A DNA stretch of 64,000 nucleotides from Brachybacterium halotolerans. Lineage in GTDB: Bacteria; Actinomycetota; Actinomycetes; Actinomycetales; Dermabacteraceae. Position 1 is the first letter of the stretch, and the number at the start of each line of letters is the position of its first letter. The stretch covers positions 150,275 to 214,274 of the forward strand of contig NZ_JAEDAJ010000005.1 in the NCBI RefSeq assembly GCF_016623465.1, given 5' to 3'. This document shows, piece after piece, positions 54,350 through 62,848 of the stretch. Under the pieces are notes generated by a model that had not been told where the DNA came from, made no database searches, and worked only from the letters and a program-made list of their open reading frames with translations. Both the position numbers and the translations under genes were made by a program.

Positions 54350-54967
54350 TCAGCGGAAGGTGACGAACCCGGTGGGGTTGCCCCAGATCGCGCGCTCGAC
54401 GACCTTCTGCTGGGAGCCGGAGGCGTCGATGATCTGGCCGTTGCCGGCGTAGATCGCGACGTGGCCCGGGTAGGTGACGATGTCGCCGGGCTGGGCCTCC
54501 GACTGCGAGATCGACTTCCCCTGGGCGGCGATCTCGCCGCTCGTGCGGGGGATGTCGATGCCGGCCTTGTTGTACGCGTAGTTCACGAGGCCCGAGCAGT
54601 CCATGCCGCTGAGCGAGGAGCCGCCCCAGGAGTACGGGGTGCCGAGCGCGGAGCGGGCGGCGCTGACGATCTCGTCGTCGCTGCTGGAGCTCGCGCTCGC
54701 CGGGACCGAGGTGGAGCCCGCGGAGGAGCCGTAGGACGGCAGCTCGCTGGACTGGCTCGAGGTGGCCTGCGACTGGCTCGTGGTGCCGACCTCGTCGCTG
54801 CCGGCCAGGTCCAGGTCGTTCGCGTTGGCGGCGCCGCCGGTGAAGGCGGTGCCGGCCAGGACGGTGCCCAGCAGGGCGGCCCCGCCGAGGGTGCGCGCGG
54901 CGCGGCTGGTGCTGGTCAGGGGGGTGACGGCGCGGCCGGCGGCGCGGTGCGTGTTCTTCAGTGCCAT
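54350..54967 (-). CDS. Secreted C40 (NlpC/P60) peptidoglycan endopeptidase
   Basis: 205 aa. Signal peptide to about AANAN (residue 46), a Ser/Thr/Gln-rich spacer, then a catalytic domain of about 110 residues: LGTPYSWGGSS, nucleophile Cys in MDCSGLVNYAYNKAG near 128, GDIVTYPGHVAIYAG with the catalytic His near 170, and IDAS. It cleaves D-Glu-mDAP type bonds during wall remodelling. The longer upstream frame is rejected because GGAAGGAA lies before the ATG at 54967 and the signal peptide begins there. Its promoter region carries the 11-nt direct repeats described separately. Confidence 0.92.
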   Translation of the reverse strand: MALKNTHRAAGRAVTPLTSTSRAARTLGGAALLGTVLAGTAFTGGAANANDLDLAGSDEVGTTSQSQATSSQSSELPSYGSSAGSTSVPASASSSSDDEIVSAARSALGTPYSWGGSSLSGMDCSGLVNYAYNKAGIDIPRTSGEIAAQGKSISQSEAQPGDIVTYPGHVAIYAGNGQIIDASGSQQKVVERAIWGNPTGFVTFR

Positions 54968-55338
54968 GGTCTCGGTGCGTTCCTTCCGACCTCGGGTGCG
55001 AGGATCGTGATGCTGTGCGGGGGTCGTACGAGGAGGACCGGGAGCGGGGGCTCCGATCGCTGCCTGCGATGTGCCACCACCGTAGGAACGGGCCGAGGGC
55101 GATCTGAAGGCGTTTGGACGAGCCACCGACGAGGGTTGACGGGACTTTGACGCGCGCCCGGGCGGAGGTGACCGGGAGGTGACGCGCATTGACGCTCTCG
55201 CGGGGTCTGCGCCACATCGCCGGGAGCCGCCTGCACGGATGCGGGGGATCCGCCGGAAGGCATCGCAGGGGCCCCGAATGTGTCCGCTTATGACATCGAG
55301 GTGGCATGCGCAGGTCGCGGATGCCCATGATGCCGGGC
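54968..55338. other. 371-nt divergent regulatory region (NlpC/P60 versus sulfur operon)
   Basis: No gene. It contains tandem GGAGGTGAC words 11 nt apart (55164-55183), several TTGAC words, and a CATGAT box 7 nt before the sulfur operon start (55326-55331). No c-di-AMP riboswitch core is found although such elements often precede NlpC/P60 genes. Confidence 0.45.
55164..55183. repeat. 11-nt-spaced direct repeat, possible PHO-box-like site
   Basis: GGAGGTGAC occurs at 55164 and 55175. On the minus strand this reads GTCACC-N5-GTCACC, resembling the 11-nt periodic PhoP boxes of actinobacteria with a one-base difference per unit. Confidence 0.35.
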
Positions 55339-56241
55339 ATGACCACCACTGTGTCCGCCGACGCCCGTGCGCGCCGCGCCGCGAGCCCACGCGGCGGGAG
55401 CCCGACGGACGCGGACCCGATCGCCGAGCGGGGCGCGCTGCGCCTGGCGGGCGTCGGCCGCGCCTTCGGCCCCGCCGAGGTCCTGCGCGCCCTCGACCTC
55501 GAGGTCCGCGCCGGGGAGATCCTCGCCGTCATCGGCCCCTCCGGCTGCGGGAAGTCGACCCTGCTGCGCCTGGTCGCGGGCCTGGATGCGCCGAGCGCCG
55601 GCGGGATCCGCCTGGGCGGGAGCGTGATCCGCGGCGTCGACGAGTCCACGGCCGTCGCCTTCCAGGAGCCGCGCCTGCTGCCCTGGCGCACCCTCGAGGC
55701 GAACGTCGCCCTGGGCCTCCCGCGCGGCACCGCCCGCGCCGAGGGGCGCGAGCGCGTGCGCCACCTGCTGCAGCTCGTCGGTCTCGAGCACGCCGCGGAC
55801 CAGCGCCCGCGCGAGGTCTCCGGGGGCATGGCCCAGCGCGCCTCCCTCGCCCGGGCCCTCGCCCGCGGGCCCGAGGTGCTCCTGCTCGACGAGCCCTTCG
55901 GGGCGCTCGACGCCCTCACGCGGCTGCGCATGCAGGACCTCCTGCTCGAGATCCACGCCGCCGAGCCCACCACCGTCCTCGTCGTCACCCACGACGTCGA
56001 GGAGGCGCTGTTCCTCGCCGACCGCGTCGTCCAGCTGCGCACCCTGCGCCGCGCCGCGCCCGAGGAGGGCTCGATCGCCCGCGTGATCGATGTGCCCAGC
56101 CCGCGCCCGCGCGACCGCGCCGACGCCGCCCTCGCCGCTCTGCGCAGCGAGCTGCTCGACGGGCTCGGCGTCCCCAGCCACCACGGCACGCCCGTCCACG
56201 GCACGACCACCCGCCCCACGACCTCCGAGGACCACGCATGA
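55339..56241 (+). CDS. Aliphatic sulfonate-type ABC transporter ATP-binding protein (SsuB-like)
   Basis: 300-aa ABC ATPase. Walker A GPSGCGKST near residue 69, Q-loop FQEPRLLPW near 109 (typical of the SsuB/TauB/NitT branch), signature VSGGMAQRASLARALA, Walker B LLLDEPFGALD, switch VTHDVEEAL. N- and C-termini have short disordered tails. First gene of the sulfur operon; the ATG at 55339 has CATGAT 7 nt before it, so translation is probably leaderless; an ATG at 55306 is the alternative. It overlaps the binding-protein gene by 4 nt. Confidence 0.88.
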   Translation: MTTTVSADARARRAASPRGGSPTDADPIAERGALRLAGVGRAFGPAEVLRALDLEVRAGEILAVIGPSGCGKSTLLRLVAGLDAPSAGGIRLGGSVIRGVDESTAVAFQEPRLLPWRTLEANVALGLPRGTARAEGRERVRHLLQLVGLEHAADQRPREVSGGMAQRASLARALARGPEVLLLDEPFGALDALTRLRMQDLLLEIHAAEPTTVLVVTHDVEEALFLADRVVQLRTLRRAAPEEGSIARVIDVPSPRPRDRADAALAALRSELLDGLGVPSHHGTPVHGTTTRPTTSEDHA

Positions 56242-57278
56242 CCCGCACCGCACGCACCCTCAGCCGCCGCGGCGCCCTCGCGCTCGGCGCCGCCGCCCCG
56301 CTCGCCCTCGCCGGCTGCGTGGCGGGGGAGAACGCCCGGAAGGACAGCGCGGGAGGGGGCGGCTCGGGCGACTGGTCGCTCTCCGAGCTCACCATCGACT
56401 TCGCGACCTACAACCCCCTCAGTCTCGTCATCAAGGACCAGGGCATCCTCGAGGACGCCCTCGGCGACGGCGTGAAGGTCACCTGGGTGCAGTCGGCCGG
56501 CTCCAACAAGGCCAACGAGTTCCTGCGCTCGGGGTCCGCCCACGTCGCCTCGACGGCCGGCTCCGCCGCGCTGCTCGCCCGCGCGAACGGCTCGCCCATC
56601 AAGGTCATCGACATCTATTCCCAGCCCGAGTGGTCGGCCCTCGTCGGCCCGAAGGGCACCGACCTGAAGGACCCCGCGGACCTTGCGGGACGGTCGGTCG
56701 CCGCCACCAAGGGCACCGACCCCTACTTCTTCCTCGTCCAGGCTCTCGACACCGCGGGCCTCACGGTCAAGGACGTCGAGATCCAGGCCCTCCAGCACGC
56801 CGACGGCCGCTCCGCCCTCGACGGCGGCTCCGTGGACGCCTGGTCCGGGCTCGACCCGATCATGGCCGCCGCCGAGGCCGAGAGCGGCGACGTCCTCTTC
56901 TACCGCAACGTCGACTTCAACACCTTTGGGTTCCTCAACGCCACCGAGGACTTCATCGAGAACCACGCCGACGTCGCCCAGGCGGTCGTCGACGCCTACG
57001 AGAAGGCCCGCAGCTGGGCGCTCGAGAACCTCGAGGGCACCGCGAAGCTGCTGGCCGAGGTCGCCGGCATCGACGAGAAGATCGCGCGCACCGTGATCAC
57101 CGAGCGCTCGAACCTCGACGTCAGCGGTGTGCCCGGCAAGGACCAGACCTCCGTCCTCGAGAAGATCGCCCCCGTGCTCGGCGCGTCCGGCGACGTCCAG
57201 GGCGGGGAGGACGCCGTGACGAAGGCGCTGACGAGCATCGTCCACGACGCCTTCGCGACCAAGGCCACGAGCAAGTGA
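56238..57278 (+). CDS. Sulfonate-type ABC substrate-binding lipoprotein (SsuA-like)
   Basis: 346 aa. Twin-arginine SRRGALALG and lipobox LAGC (Cys near residue 26): a Tat-exported lipoprotein. After a Gly/Ser linker comes a periplasmic-binding fold of the NMT1/SsuA type with DFATYNPLSLVIKDQG, TWVQSAGSNKANEFLRSGSAH and ATKGTDPYFFLVQAL; the SAGSNKA loop takes the place of the SsuA anion-binding loop. Ligands may be alkanesulfonates or sulfones. Coupled to neighbours by 4-nt overlaps on both sides. Confidence 0.88.
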   Translation: MTRTARTLSRRGALALGAAAPLALAGCVAGENARKDSAGGGGSGDWSLSELTIDFATYNPLSLVIKDQGILEDALGDGVKVTWVQSAGSNKANEFLRSGSAHVASTAGSAALLARANGSPIKVIDIYSQPEWSALVGPKGTDLKDPADLAGRSVAATKGTDPYFFLVQALDTAGLTVKDVEIQALQHADGRSALDGGSVDAWSGLDPIMAAAEAESGDVLFYRNVDFNTFGFLNATEDFIENHADVAQAVVDAYEKARSWALENLEGTAKLLAEVAGIDEKIARTVITERSNLDVSGVPGKDQTSVLEKIAPVLGASGDVQGGEDAVTKALTSIVHDAFATKATSK

Positions 57279-58096
57279 GCAGCGCGACCGCCGTCAGCGA
57301 GCTCGGCATCTCGCACGTCGAGAGCACCGCGGGGCCCCGCCGCGGCGGGTGGCCGCGCCGCCTCGCCCTCGGCGCCCTGGTCCCGCTGCTGATCCTCATC
57401 GTCTGGGAGGTCGTCACCGCGACCGGCCTCGTGCCCGCCTACCGCCTGCCCGGGCCCCTCGCCGTGCTGCGCGCCGCAGGGGAGCTGCAGGCCGCCGGCG
57501 AGCTCTGGCTGCACGTCGCGATCTCGGTGCAGCGCGTCCTCATCGGCTTCGCGATCGGCTCCGTCGCGGGGCTCGCCGTCGCCTCCCTCGTGGGCCTCAG
57601 CCGCACGGCCGACGCTCTGCTGGGCCCGCTCCTCGCGGCCCTGCGCGCCGTGCCCTCGCTCGCCTGGGTGCCGCTGCTCATCCTCTGGATGCAGATCGGC
57701 GAGACCTCGAAGATCACGCTGATCGCCATCGGCGCCTTCTTCCCGGTCCTCACCACGGTCTCCTCCGCGCTGCGGCACACGGACCCGCAGCTCGTGGAGG
57801 CGGGGCGCGCCTTCGGGCTGCGCGGCCTCTCCCTGTTGCGCACCGTGCAGCTGCCCGCCGCCGTGCCCGCCGTGATCTCCGGCCTCCGCCTCGCCCTCGC
57901 GCAGTCCTGGCTGTTCCTCGTCGCCGCCGAGCTCATCGCCTCCTCGATGGGGCTGGGCTTCCTGCTGAACGACTCCCAGCAGAACGGCCGCGTGGACCGG
58001 ATCCTGCTGACCATCGTGCTGCTCGCCCTGCTGGGCACCGCCACCAACGCCCTGCTCGGCCTCGTCGAGAAGAAGCTCCTGAGGAGGTGGGCATGA
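57275..58096 (+). CDS. Sulfonate-type ABC permease (SsuC-like)
   Basis: 273-aa BPD-type permease with six helices. The EAA-like loop is EAGRAFGLRGLSLLRTVQLPAAVPAVISGLR near residue 170, contacting the ATPase. AWVPLLILWMQIGETSKI near 128 is typical of SsuC/TauC. GTG start within the stop of the binding-protein gene; it overlaps the ligase gene by 4 nt. Confidence 0.9.
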   Translation: MSSATAVSELGISHVESTAGPRRGGWPRRLALGALVPLLILIVWEVVTATGLVPAYRLPGPLAVLRAAGELQAAGELWLHVAISVQRVLIGFAIGSVAGLAVASLVGLSRTADALLGPLLAALRAVPSLAWVPLLILWMQIGETSKITLIAIGAFFPVLTTVSSALRHTDPQLVEAGRAFGLRGLSLLRTVQLPAAVPAVISGLRLALAQSWLFLVAAELIASSMGLGFLLNDSQQNGRVDRILLTIVLLALLGTATNALLGLVEKKLLRRWA

Positions 58097-60198
58097 CGAC
58101 CGCCCCGACCACGACCGCCCCGACCGGGCCCGAGGCCCGACTGGTCGAGAACCGCAGCTTCCCCCCGCCCGCCGCCTTCGCGGCCCGGGCGAACGTCGGC
58201 CCCGAGGAGTACGCGCGCGCCGCCGCCGACCCCGTCGGCTTCTGGGAGGAGGCCGCGCGCCGCCTCGAGTGGCGCACCCCCTGGCACACCGCGCTCGACT
58301 GGGCGCCCCCGACGCCCGATCCCACGCCCGGCGAGCTCAGCGTGCCCTCCGCCCGCTGGTTCGAGGGCGGCACCCTCAACGTCGCCGAGAACTGCGTGGA
58401 CCGCCACGTGCGCGCCGGACGCGGCGAGAAGGTCGCCCTGCACGTCGAGGGCGAGCGCGGCGACCGCCTCGCCGTCACCTACGCGGACCTCCAGGAGCGC
58501 GTCTCCCGCGCCGCCAACGCCCTCGAGTCACTCGGCGTCGGCCCCGGCGACCGCGTCGTCGTCTACCTTCCCGTGATCCTCGAGACCGTCGTCGTCACCC
58601 TCGCCTGCGCCCGCATCGGCGCCGTGCACTCCCTGGTCTTCGGAGGCTTCAGCGCCGAGGCCGTGCGCTTCCGCCTCCAGGACACCGGTGCGAAGCTGCT
58701 GGTCACCTCCGACGGCCAGTTCCGTCGCGGGAAGGCCGTCGAGGTCAAGTCCGCGGCCGACGAGGCCGCCGCCGACCTCCCCGATCTCGAGCACGTGCTC
58801 GTGGTGCGCCGCACCGGCCAGGAGATCGCCTGGACCAGCGGCCGCGACCACTGGTGGGACGAGATCGTGGACCCCGCGAGCCCCGTCCACGAGCCCCGCG
58901 CCTTCGACGCCGAGCACCCGCTGTTCATCATCTACACGTCCGGCACGACGGGGAAGCCCAAGGGCCTCGTCCACACCGGCGGCGGCTACCTCGCCCACGC
59001 CGCATGGGCCCACTGGGCGCACTTCGACGCCAAGGAGGACGACGTCCACTGGTGCACCGCGGACCTCGCCTGGGTCACGGCCCACACCTACGAGATCTAC
59101 GGTCCGCTCGCCAACGGCCTCACCCAGGTCATCTACGAGGGCACCCCGGACACCCCGCACCGCGAGCGCCACCTCGAGATCATCGAGCGCTACGGCGTCA
59201 CCGTCTACTACACGGCCCCGACCCTCATCCGCACCTTCATGTCCTGGTTCGGCGAGCAGCTGCCCGCCGGTCACGACCTGAGCTCGCTGCGCCTGCTGGG
59301 CACGGTGGGGGAGTCCATCAACCCCGAGGCCTGGGTGTGGCTGCGCCGCACCTTCGGCCGCGACGAGCTGCCCATCGTGGACACCTGGTGGCAGTCCGAG
59401 ACGGGAGCCGCCATGGTCGCCCCGCTGCCCGGCGCGACCACTCTGAAGCCCGGATCGGCGACCCGCGCCCTGCCCGGCATCGACGTCGCCGTCGTCGACG
59501 AGGCGGGCGAAGAGGTCGAGCCCGGCCGCGCCGGCGCGCTCGTCGTCCGTCGGCCCTGGCCCGGCATGGCCCGCACGGTCTGGGGCGACCCCGAGCGCTA
59601 CCGCGACTCCTACTGGCGCGCCCACGCGGGCCGCGGCGAGCACGGCGGCTTCTACCTCGCCGGGGACAGCGCGAGCATCGACGCCGACGGCTGCCTGTGG
59701 GTGCTGGGCCGGCTCGACGACGTCGTCAACGTCTCCGGGCACCGCCTCTCCACGATCGAGATCGAGTCCGCGCTGGTCGCCGACCCCGCCGTCGCCGAGG
59801 CCGGAGTCGCGGGCGTCGCCGACCCCGTCACCGGCCAGGCCGTCGCCGCCTTCGTGACGGCGAGCGAGGGCGGGGCGACGGCCGACGGGGCCGGTTCCGA
59901 CGGGGCGACGCCCGACGGGATCGACGCCGCCCGGCTGCGCGCGCTCGCCGCCCGCGAGATCGGCCCCATCGCCAAGCCGCGCCACGTGCTCGAGGTCGCC
60001 GACCTGCCCAAGACCCGCTCCGGCAAGATCATGCGCCGCCTGCTCGCGGACCTCGTGCACGCCGAGCGGGACCGTCGAGCGGGCCGCACGGCGGCGCCCC
60101 TGGGCGACGTCACCTCGCTCCAGAACCCCGATGCGGTCGACGCCGTCGGCCGCACCCTGGAAGGCCTGCCCGCGGATCACCCGCTCCTGGCAGGCTGA
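58093..60198 (+). CDS. Acetyl-CoA-synthetase-like acyl-CoA ligase in the sulfur operon
   Basis: 701-aa ANL adenylating enzyme: carboxylate + ATP + CoA to acyl-CoA. AMP motif YTSGTTGKPKGLVHT near residue 280, DTWWQSETGAAMVAP near 436, GDSASIDADGCLWVLGRLDDVVNVSGHR near 524, and the catalytic Lys in KTRSGKIMRR near 645. The acetate-pocket residues of Acs are kept (V,T of AWVTAHTYEIYGPL; V of GTVGESINPEAW; the second W of DTWWQ), so the acid is short: acetate, or perhaps sulfoacetate. It is an insert relative to ordinary ssu operons. It could feed acetyl-CoA to O-acetylhomoserine formation. ATG after GAGGAGG; overlaps ssuC-like by 4 nt. Confidence 0.85.
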   Translation: MTTAPTTTAPTGPEARLVENRSFPPPAAFAARANVGPEEYARAAADPVGFWEEAARRLEWRTPWHTALDWAPPTPDPTPGELSVPSARWFEGGTLNVAENCVDRHVRAGRGEKVALHVEGERGDRLAVTYADLQERVSRAANALESLGVGPGDRVVVYLPVILETVVVTLACARIGAVHSLVFGGFSAEAVRFRLQDTGAKLLVTSDGQFRRGKAVEVKSAADEAAADLPDLEHVLVVRRTGQEIAWTSGRDHWWDEIVDPASPVHEPRAFDAEHPLFIIYTSGTTGKPKGLVHTGGGYLAHAAWAHWAHFDAKEDDVHWCTADLAWVTAHTYEIYGPLANGLTQVIYEGTPDTPHRERHLEIIERYGVTVYYTAPTLIRTFMSWFGEQLPAGHDLSSLRLLGTVGESINPEAWVWLRRTFGRDELPIVDTWWQSETGAAMVAPLPGATTLKPGSATRALPGIDVAVVDEAGEEVEPGRAGALVVRRPWPGMARTVWGDPERYRDSYWRAHAGRGEHGGFYLAGDSASIDADGCLWVLGRLDDVVNVSGHRLSTIEIESALVADPAVAEAGVAGVADPVTGQAVAAFVTASEGGATADGAGSDGATPDGIDAARLRALAAREIGPIAKPRHVLEVADLPKTRSGKIMRRLLADLVHAERDRRAGRTAAPLGDVTSLQNPDAVDAVGRTLEGLPADHPLLAG

Positions 60199-60266
60199 CC
60201 CGGGCCGTCCGAGCCGACCTGACCATCCGAACCGACCGCCCGCACCGATCACCACAGGAGGTCACC

Positions 60267-61514
60267 ATGACCACGACCGTCCCCGCGTCCAGCTTCGAGA
60301 CGCCGCTGAAGTTCGCCTACTGGGTGCCCAACGTCTCCGGCGGCCTCGTCGTCTCCACGATCGAGCAGCGCACCGACTGGCAGCTGCCCTACAACTCCGC
60401 CCTCGCGAAGACCGCCGAGGACTCGGGCTTCGAGTACGCCCTCGCCCAGACCCGCTACGCCGCGAGCTACGGCGCCGCGCAGCAGCACGAGGCCTCCGCC
60501 TTCAGCCTCGCCCTGCTCGGCGCGACCGAGCGCCTGCGCGTCATCGCCGCCTTCCACCCGGGCATGTGGCACCCGGGCGTGCTCGCCAAGTGGCTCATCA
60601 CCGCCGACCACCTCTCGGGCGGCCGCGCCGCCGTCAACATCGTCTCCGGCTGGCTGAAGGACGAGTTCACCGGCTTCGGCCTGCCCTGGCTCGACCACGA
60701 CGAGCGCTACGTGCGCACCGAGGAGTTCATCAGCGCCCTGCGCGGCCTCCTCACCGAGGAAGGCTACTCGCAGGACGGGAAGTACTACTCGATCGACGAC
60801 TTCACGCTCTCCCCGAAGCCCGTCGACGTGCCCGGCCGCCCCCACCCCGAGATCTTCTTCGGCGGCAACTCGACGGCCGCGCAGAAGGCCGCCGGCCGCG
60901 TCGCTGACTGGTACTTCTCCAATGGCCGCGATCTCGAGGGCTACCAGGGCAACGTCGAGGGCGTGCTGGCCTCCGCGGCCGAGGTGGGCCGCAGCCCCCG
61001 CTTCGGCCTCAACGGCTTCGTGATCGCGCGCGACTCCCGGAAGGAGGCCGAGGAGACCCTCCGCGAGATCGTCGCCAAGGCCCACCGCCCGGCCGTCGAG
61101 GGCTTCGCCCAGTCCGTCAAGGAGGCCGGGCAGTCCACGGCCGACGGCAAGGGCATGTGGGCCGACTCCTCCTTCGAGGACCTCGTGCAGTACAACGACG
61201 GCTTCAAGACCCGCCTCATCGGCACCCCCGAGGAGATCGCCGAGCGCATCGTCGCGTACAAGGAGATCGGGGTGAACCTGCTGCTGACCTGCTACCTCCA
61301 CTTCACCGAGGAGGTCGCCGCCTTCGGCCGCGACGTGATGCCGATCGTCCGCGAGCTCGAGAAGGACCTCGCCCGCAAGCACGGCACCGAGCTCGACGCC
61401 TCGCAGATCCCCGACGTCCCCGGCGTGAGCGCCGAGGCCGCCACCGCCGCGGCCGACGCGACCCTCCCGTCGGCCCCGTCGGCCCCCTCGACGGATGAGG
61501 AGCAGGCCGCGTGA
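60267..61514 (+). CDS. sfnG: FMNH2-dependent dimethyl sulfone monooxygenase (SfnG type, LLM family)
   Basis: 415-aa two-component flavin monooxygenase. The opening PLKFAYWVPNVSGGLVVSTI and the blocks EYALAQTRYAASYG, WLITADHLSGGRAAVNIVSGWLKDEF and PWLDHDERYVRTEEFI match SfnG, which converts dimethyl sulfone to methanesulfinate and formaldehyde; the SsuD sulfonate monooxygenases differ here. A FMN reductase is needed but none lies in the window. The C-terminal 40 residues are Ala/Ser/Pro-rich extension. Good AGGAGG before the ATG. It overlaps the metY-like gene by 4 nt. A related sulfone or sulfonate remains possible as substrate. Confidence 0.85.
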   Translation: MTTTVPASSFETPLKFAYWVPNVSGGLVVSTIEQRTDWQLPYNSALAKTAEDSGFEYALAQTRYAASYGAAQQHEASAFSLALLGATERLRVIAAFHPGMWHPGVLAKWLITADHLSGGRAAVNIVSGWLKDEFTGFGLPWLDHDERYVRTEEFISALRGLLTEEGYSQDGKYYSIDDFTLSPKPVDVPGRPHPEIFFGGNSTAAQKAAGRVADWYFSNGRDLEGYQGNVEGVLASAAEVGRSPRFGLNGFVIARDSRKEAEETLREIVAKAHRPAVEGFAQSVKEAGQSTADGKGMWADSSFEDLVQYNDGFKTRLIGTPEEIAERIVAYKEIGVNLLLTCYLHFTEEVAAFGRDVMPIVRELEKDLARKHGTELDASQIPDVPGVSAEAATAAADATLPSAPSAPSTDEEQAA

Positions 61515-62848
61515 GCGACGAGCGCACCTTCGGGTTCCGCACCCGCGCCCTGCACGCCGGCGGCACGCCGGACGCCGTGCACGGCGCCCGCGCGGTCCCG
61601 ATCTACCAGAGCACCTCGTTCGTCTTCGACGACGCGACCGACGCCGCGACCCTCTTCGCCCTGCAGAAGTACGGCAACATCTACTCCCGCATCGGCAACC
61701 CCACGGTCGCGGCCTTCGAGGAGCGCGTCGCCTCGCTCGAGGGCGGCATCGGCGCGGTCGCCACCGCGTCCGGGATGAGCGCCGAGTTCATCACCTTCGC
61801 GGCGCTCGCCGGCGCGGGCGACCACATCGTCGCCTCCGCCCAGCTCTACGGCGGCACCGTCACCCAGCTCGACGTCACCCTGCGCCGCTTCGGCGTGGAG
61901 ACCACGTTCGTCGCCTCCTCCGACGCCGCGGAATACGCGGCGGCGATCCGGCCGGAGACCAGGGCCGTGTACGTCGAGATCATCGGCAACCCGTCCGGGC
62001 AGATCGCCGACCTCGAGGCCCTCGCCGAGGTCGCCCACGCCGCGGACGTCCCGCTCGTGGTCGACGCGACGCTCGCGACCCCGTACCTCGTGCGGCCTCT
62101 CGAGCACGGCGCCGACATCGTCATCCACTCCGCCACGAAGTTCCTGGGCGGCCACGGCACGACGCTGGGCGGCGTGGTCGTCGAGTCCGGCCGCTTCGAC
62201 TGGGGCAACGGCAAGTTCCCCGCGATGACCGAGCCCGTCGCGAGCTACGGCGGGCTCAGCTGGTGGGGCAACTTCGGCGAGTACGGATTCCTCACCAAGT
62301 TGCGCTCCGAGCAGCTGCGCGACATCGGCCCCTCGCTCAGCGCGCAGTCCGCCTTCCAGTTGCTCCAGGGCGTCGAGACGCTCCCGCAACGCATCGACGC
62401 CCACCTCGCGAACGCCCGTGCGGTCGCGACCTGGCTGGACCAGGACCCGCGCGTGGCGTACGTGACCTGGGCGGGGCTCCCGGATCACCCGCACCACGAG
62501 CGCGCGGAGAAGTACCTGCCGCTCGGCCCCGGCTCGGTCTTCGCCTTCGGCGTGAGGCCGACGGGCGACTTCGCGAGCGACGAGGAGCGCGCCGCCGGGG
62601 CCCGCGCCACCGGCGAGGCGGTGATCGGGAACCTGCAGCTCGCCTCGCACCTCGCGAACATCGGCGACGCCCGCACGCTCGTGATCCACCCGGCCTCGAC
62701 CACCCACCAGCAGCTCAGCCCCGAGCAGCTGCTCGCGGGAGGCGTGGCACCGGACCTGATCCGGATCTCGGTCGGGCTCGAGGACCCCGAGGACATCCTC
62801 TGGGACCTCGACCAGGCCATCACGACGGCGACGGGGGTGGAGCGATGA
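61511..62848 (+). CDS. metY: O-acetylhomoserine sulfhydrylase, PLP-dependent (MetY-like)
   Basis: 445-aa Cys/Met-metabolism PLP enzyme joining sulfide (or methanethiol) to an activated homoserine. TRALHAGGTPD at the N-terminus, YSRIGNPTVAAFEERVASLEGG near 60, ASGMSAE, DATLATPYLVRP near 190 and the PLP Lys in HSATKFLGGHGTTLGG near 212. The C-terminal HPASTTHQQLS is the family hallmark. In this operon it would capture the sulfur released from organosulfur substrates. GTG start; overlaps the CoA-binding gene by 4 nt. Confidence 0.93.
   Translation: MSDERTFGFRTRALHAGGTPDAVHGARAVPIYQSTSFVFDDATDAATLFALQKYGNIYSRIGNPTVAAFEERVASLEGGIGAVATASGMSAEFITFAALAGAGDHIVASAQLYGGTVTQLDVTLRRFGVETTFVASSDAAEYAAAIRPETRAVYVEIIGNPSGQIADLEALAEVAHAADVPLVVDATLATPYLVRPLEHGADIVIHSATKFLGGHGTTLGGVVVESGRFDWGNGKFPAMTEPVASYGGLSWWGNFGEYGFLTKLRSEQLRDIGPSLSAQSAFQLLQGVETLPQRIDAHLANARAVATWLDQDPRVAYVTWAGLPDHPHHERAEKYLPLGPGSVFAFGVRPTGDFASDEERAAGARATGEAVIGNLQLASHLANIGDARTLVIHPASTTHQQLSPEQLLAGGVAPDLIRISVGLEDPEDILWDLDQAITTATGVER

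Noticed and set aside
54968..55338. c-di-AMP (ydaO-type) riboswitch before the NlpC/P60 gene
   Set aside because: Often present before such genes in actinobacteria and GTCAACCCTCGTCGG looked suggestive, but the conserved GGGTGAAT core and GTCAGCTAACCTCGTAGGCG-like end are not found.
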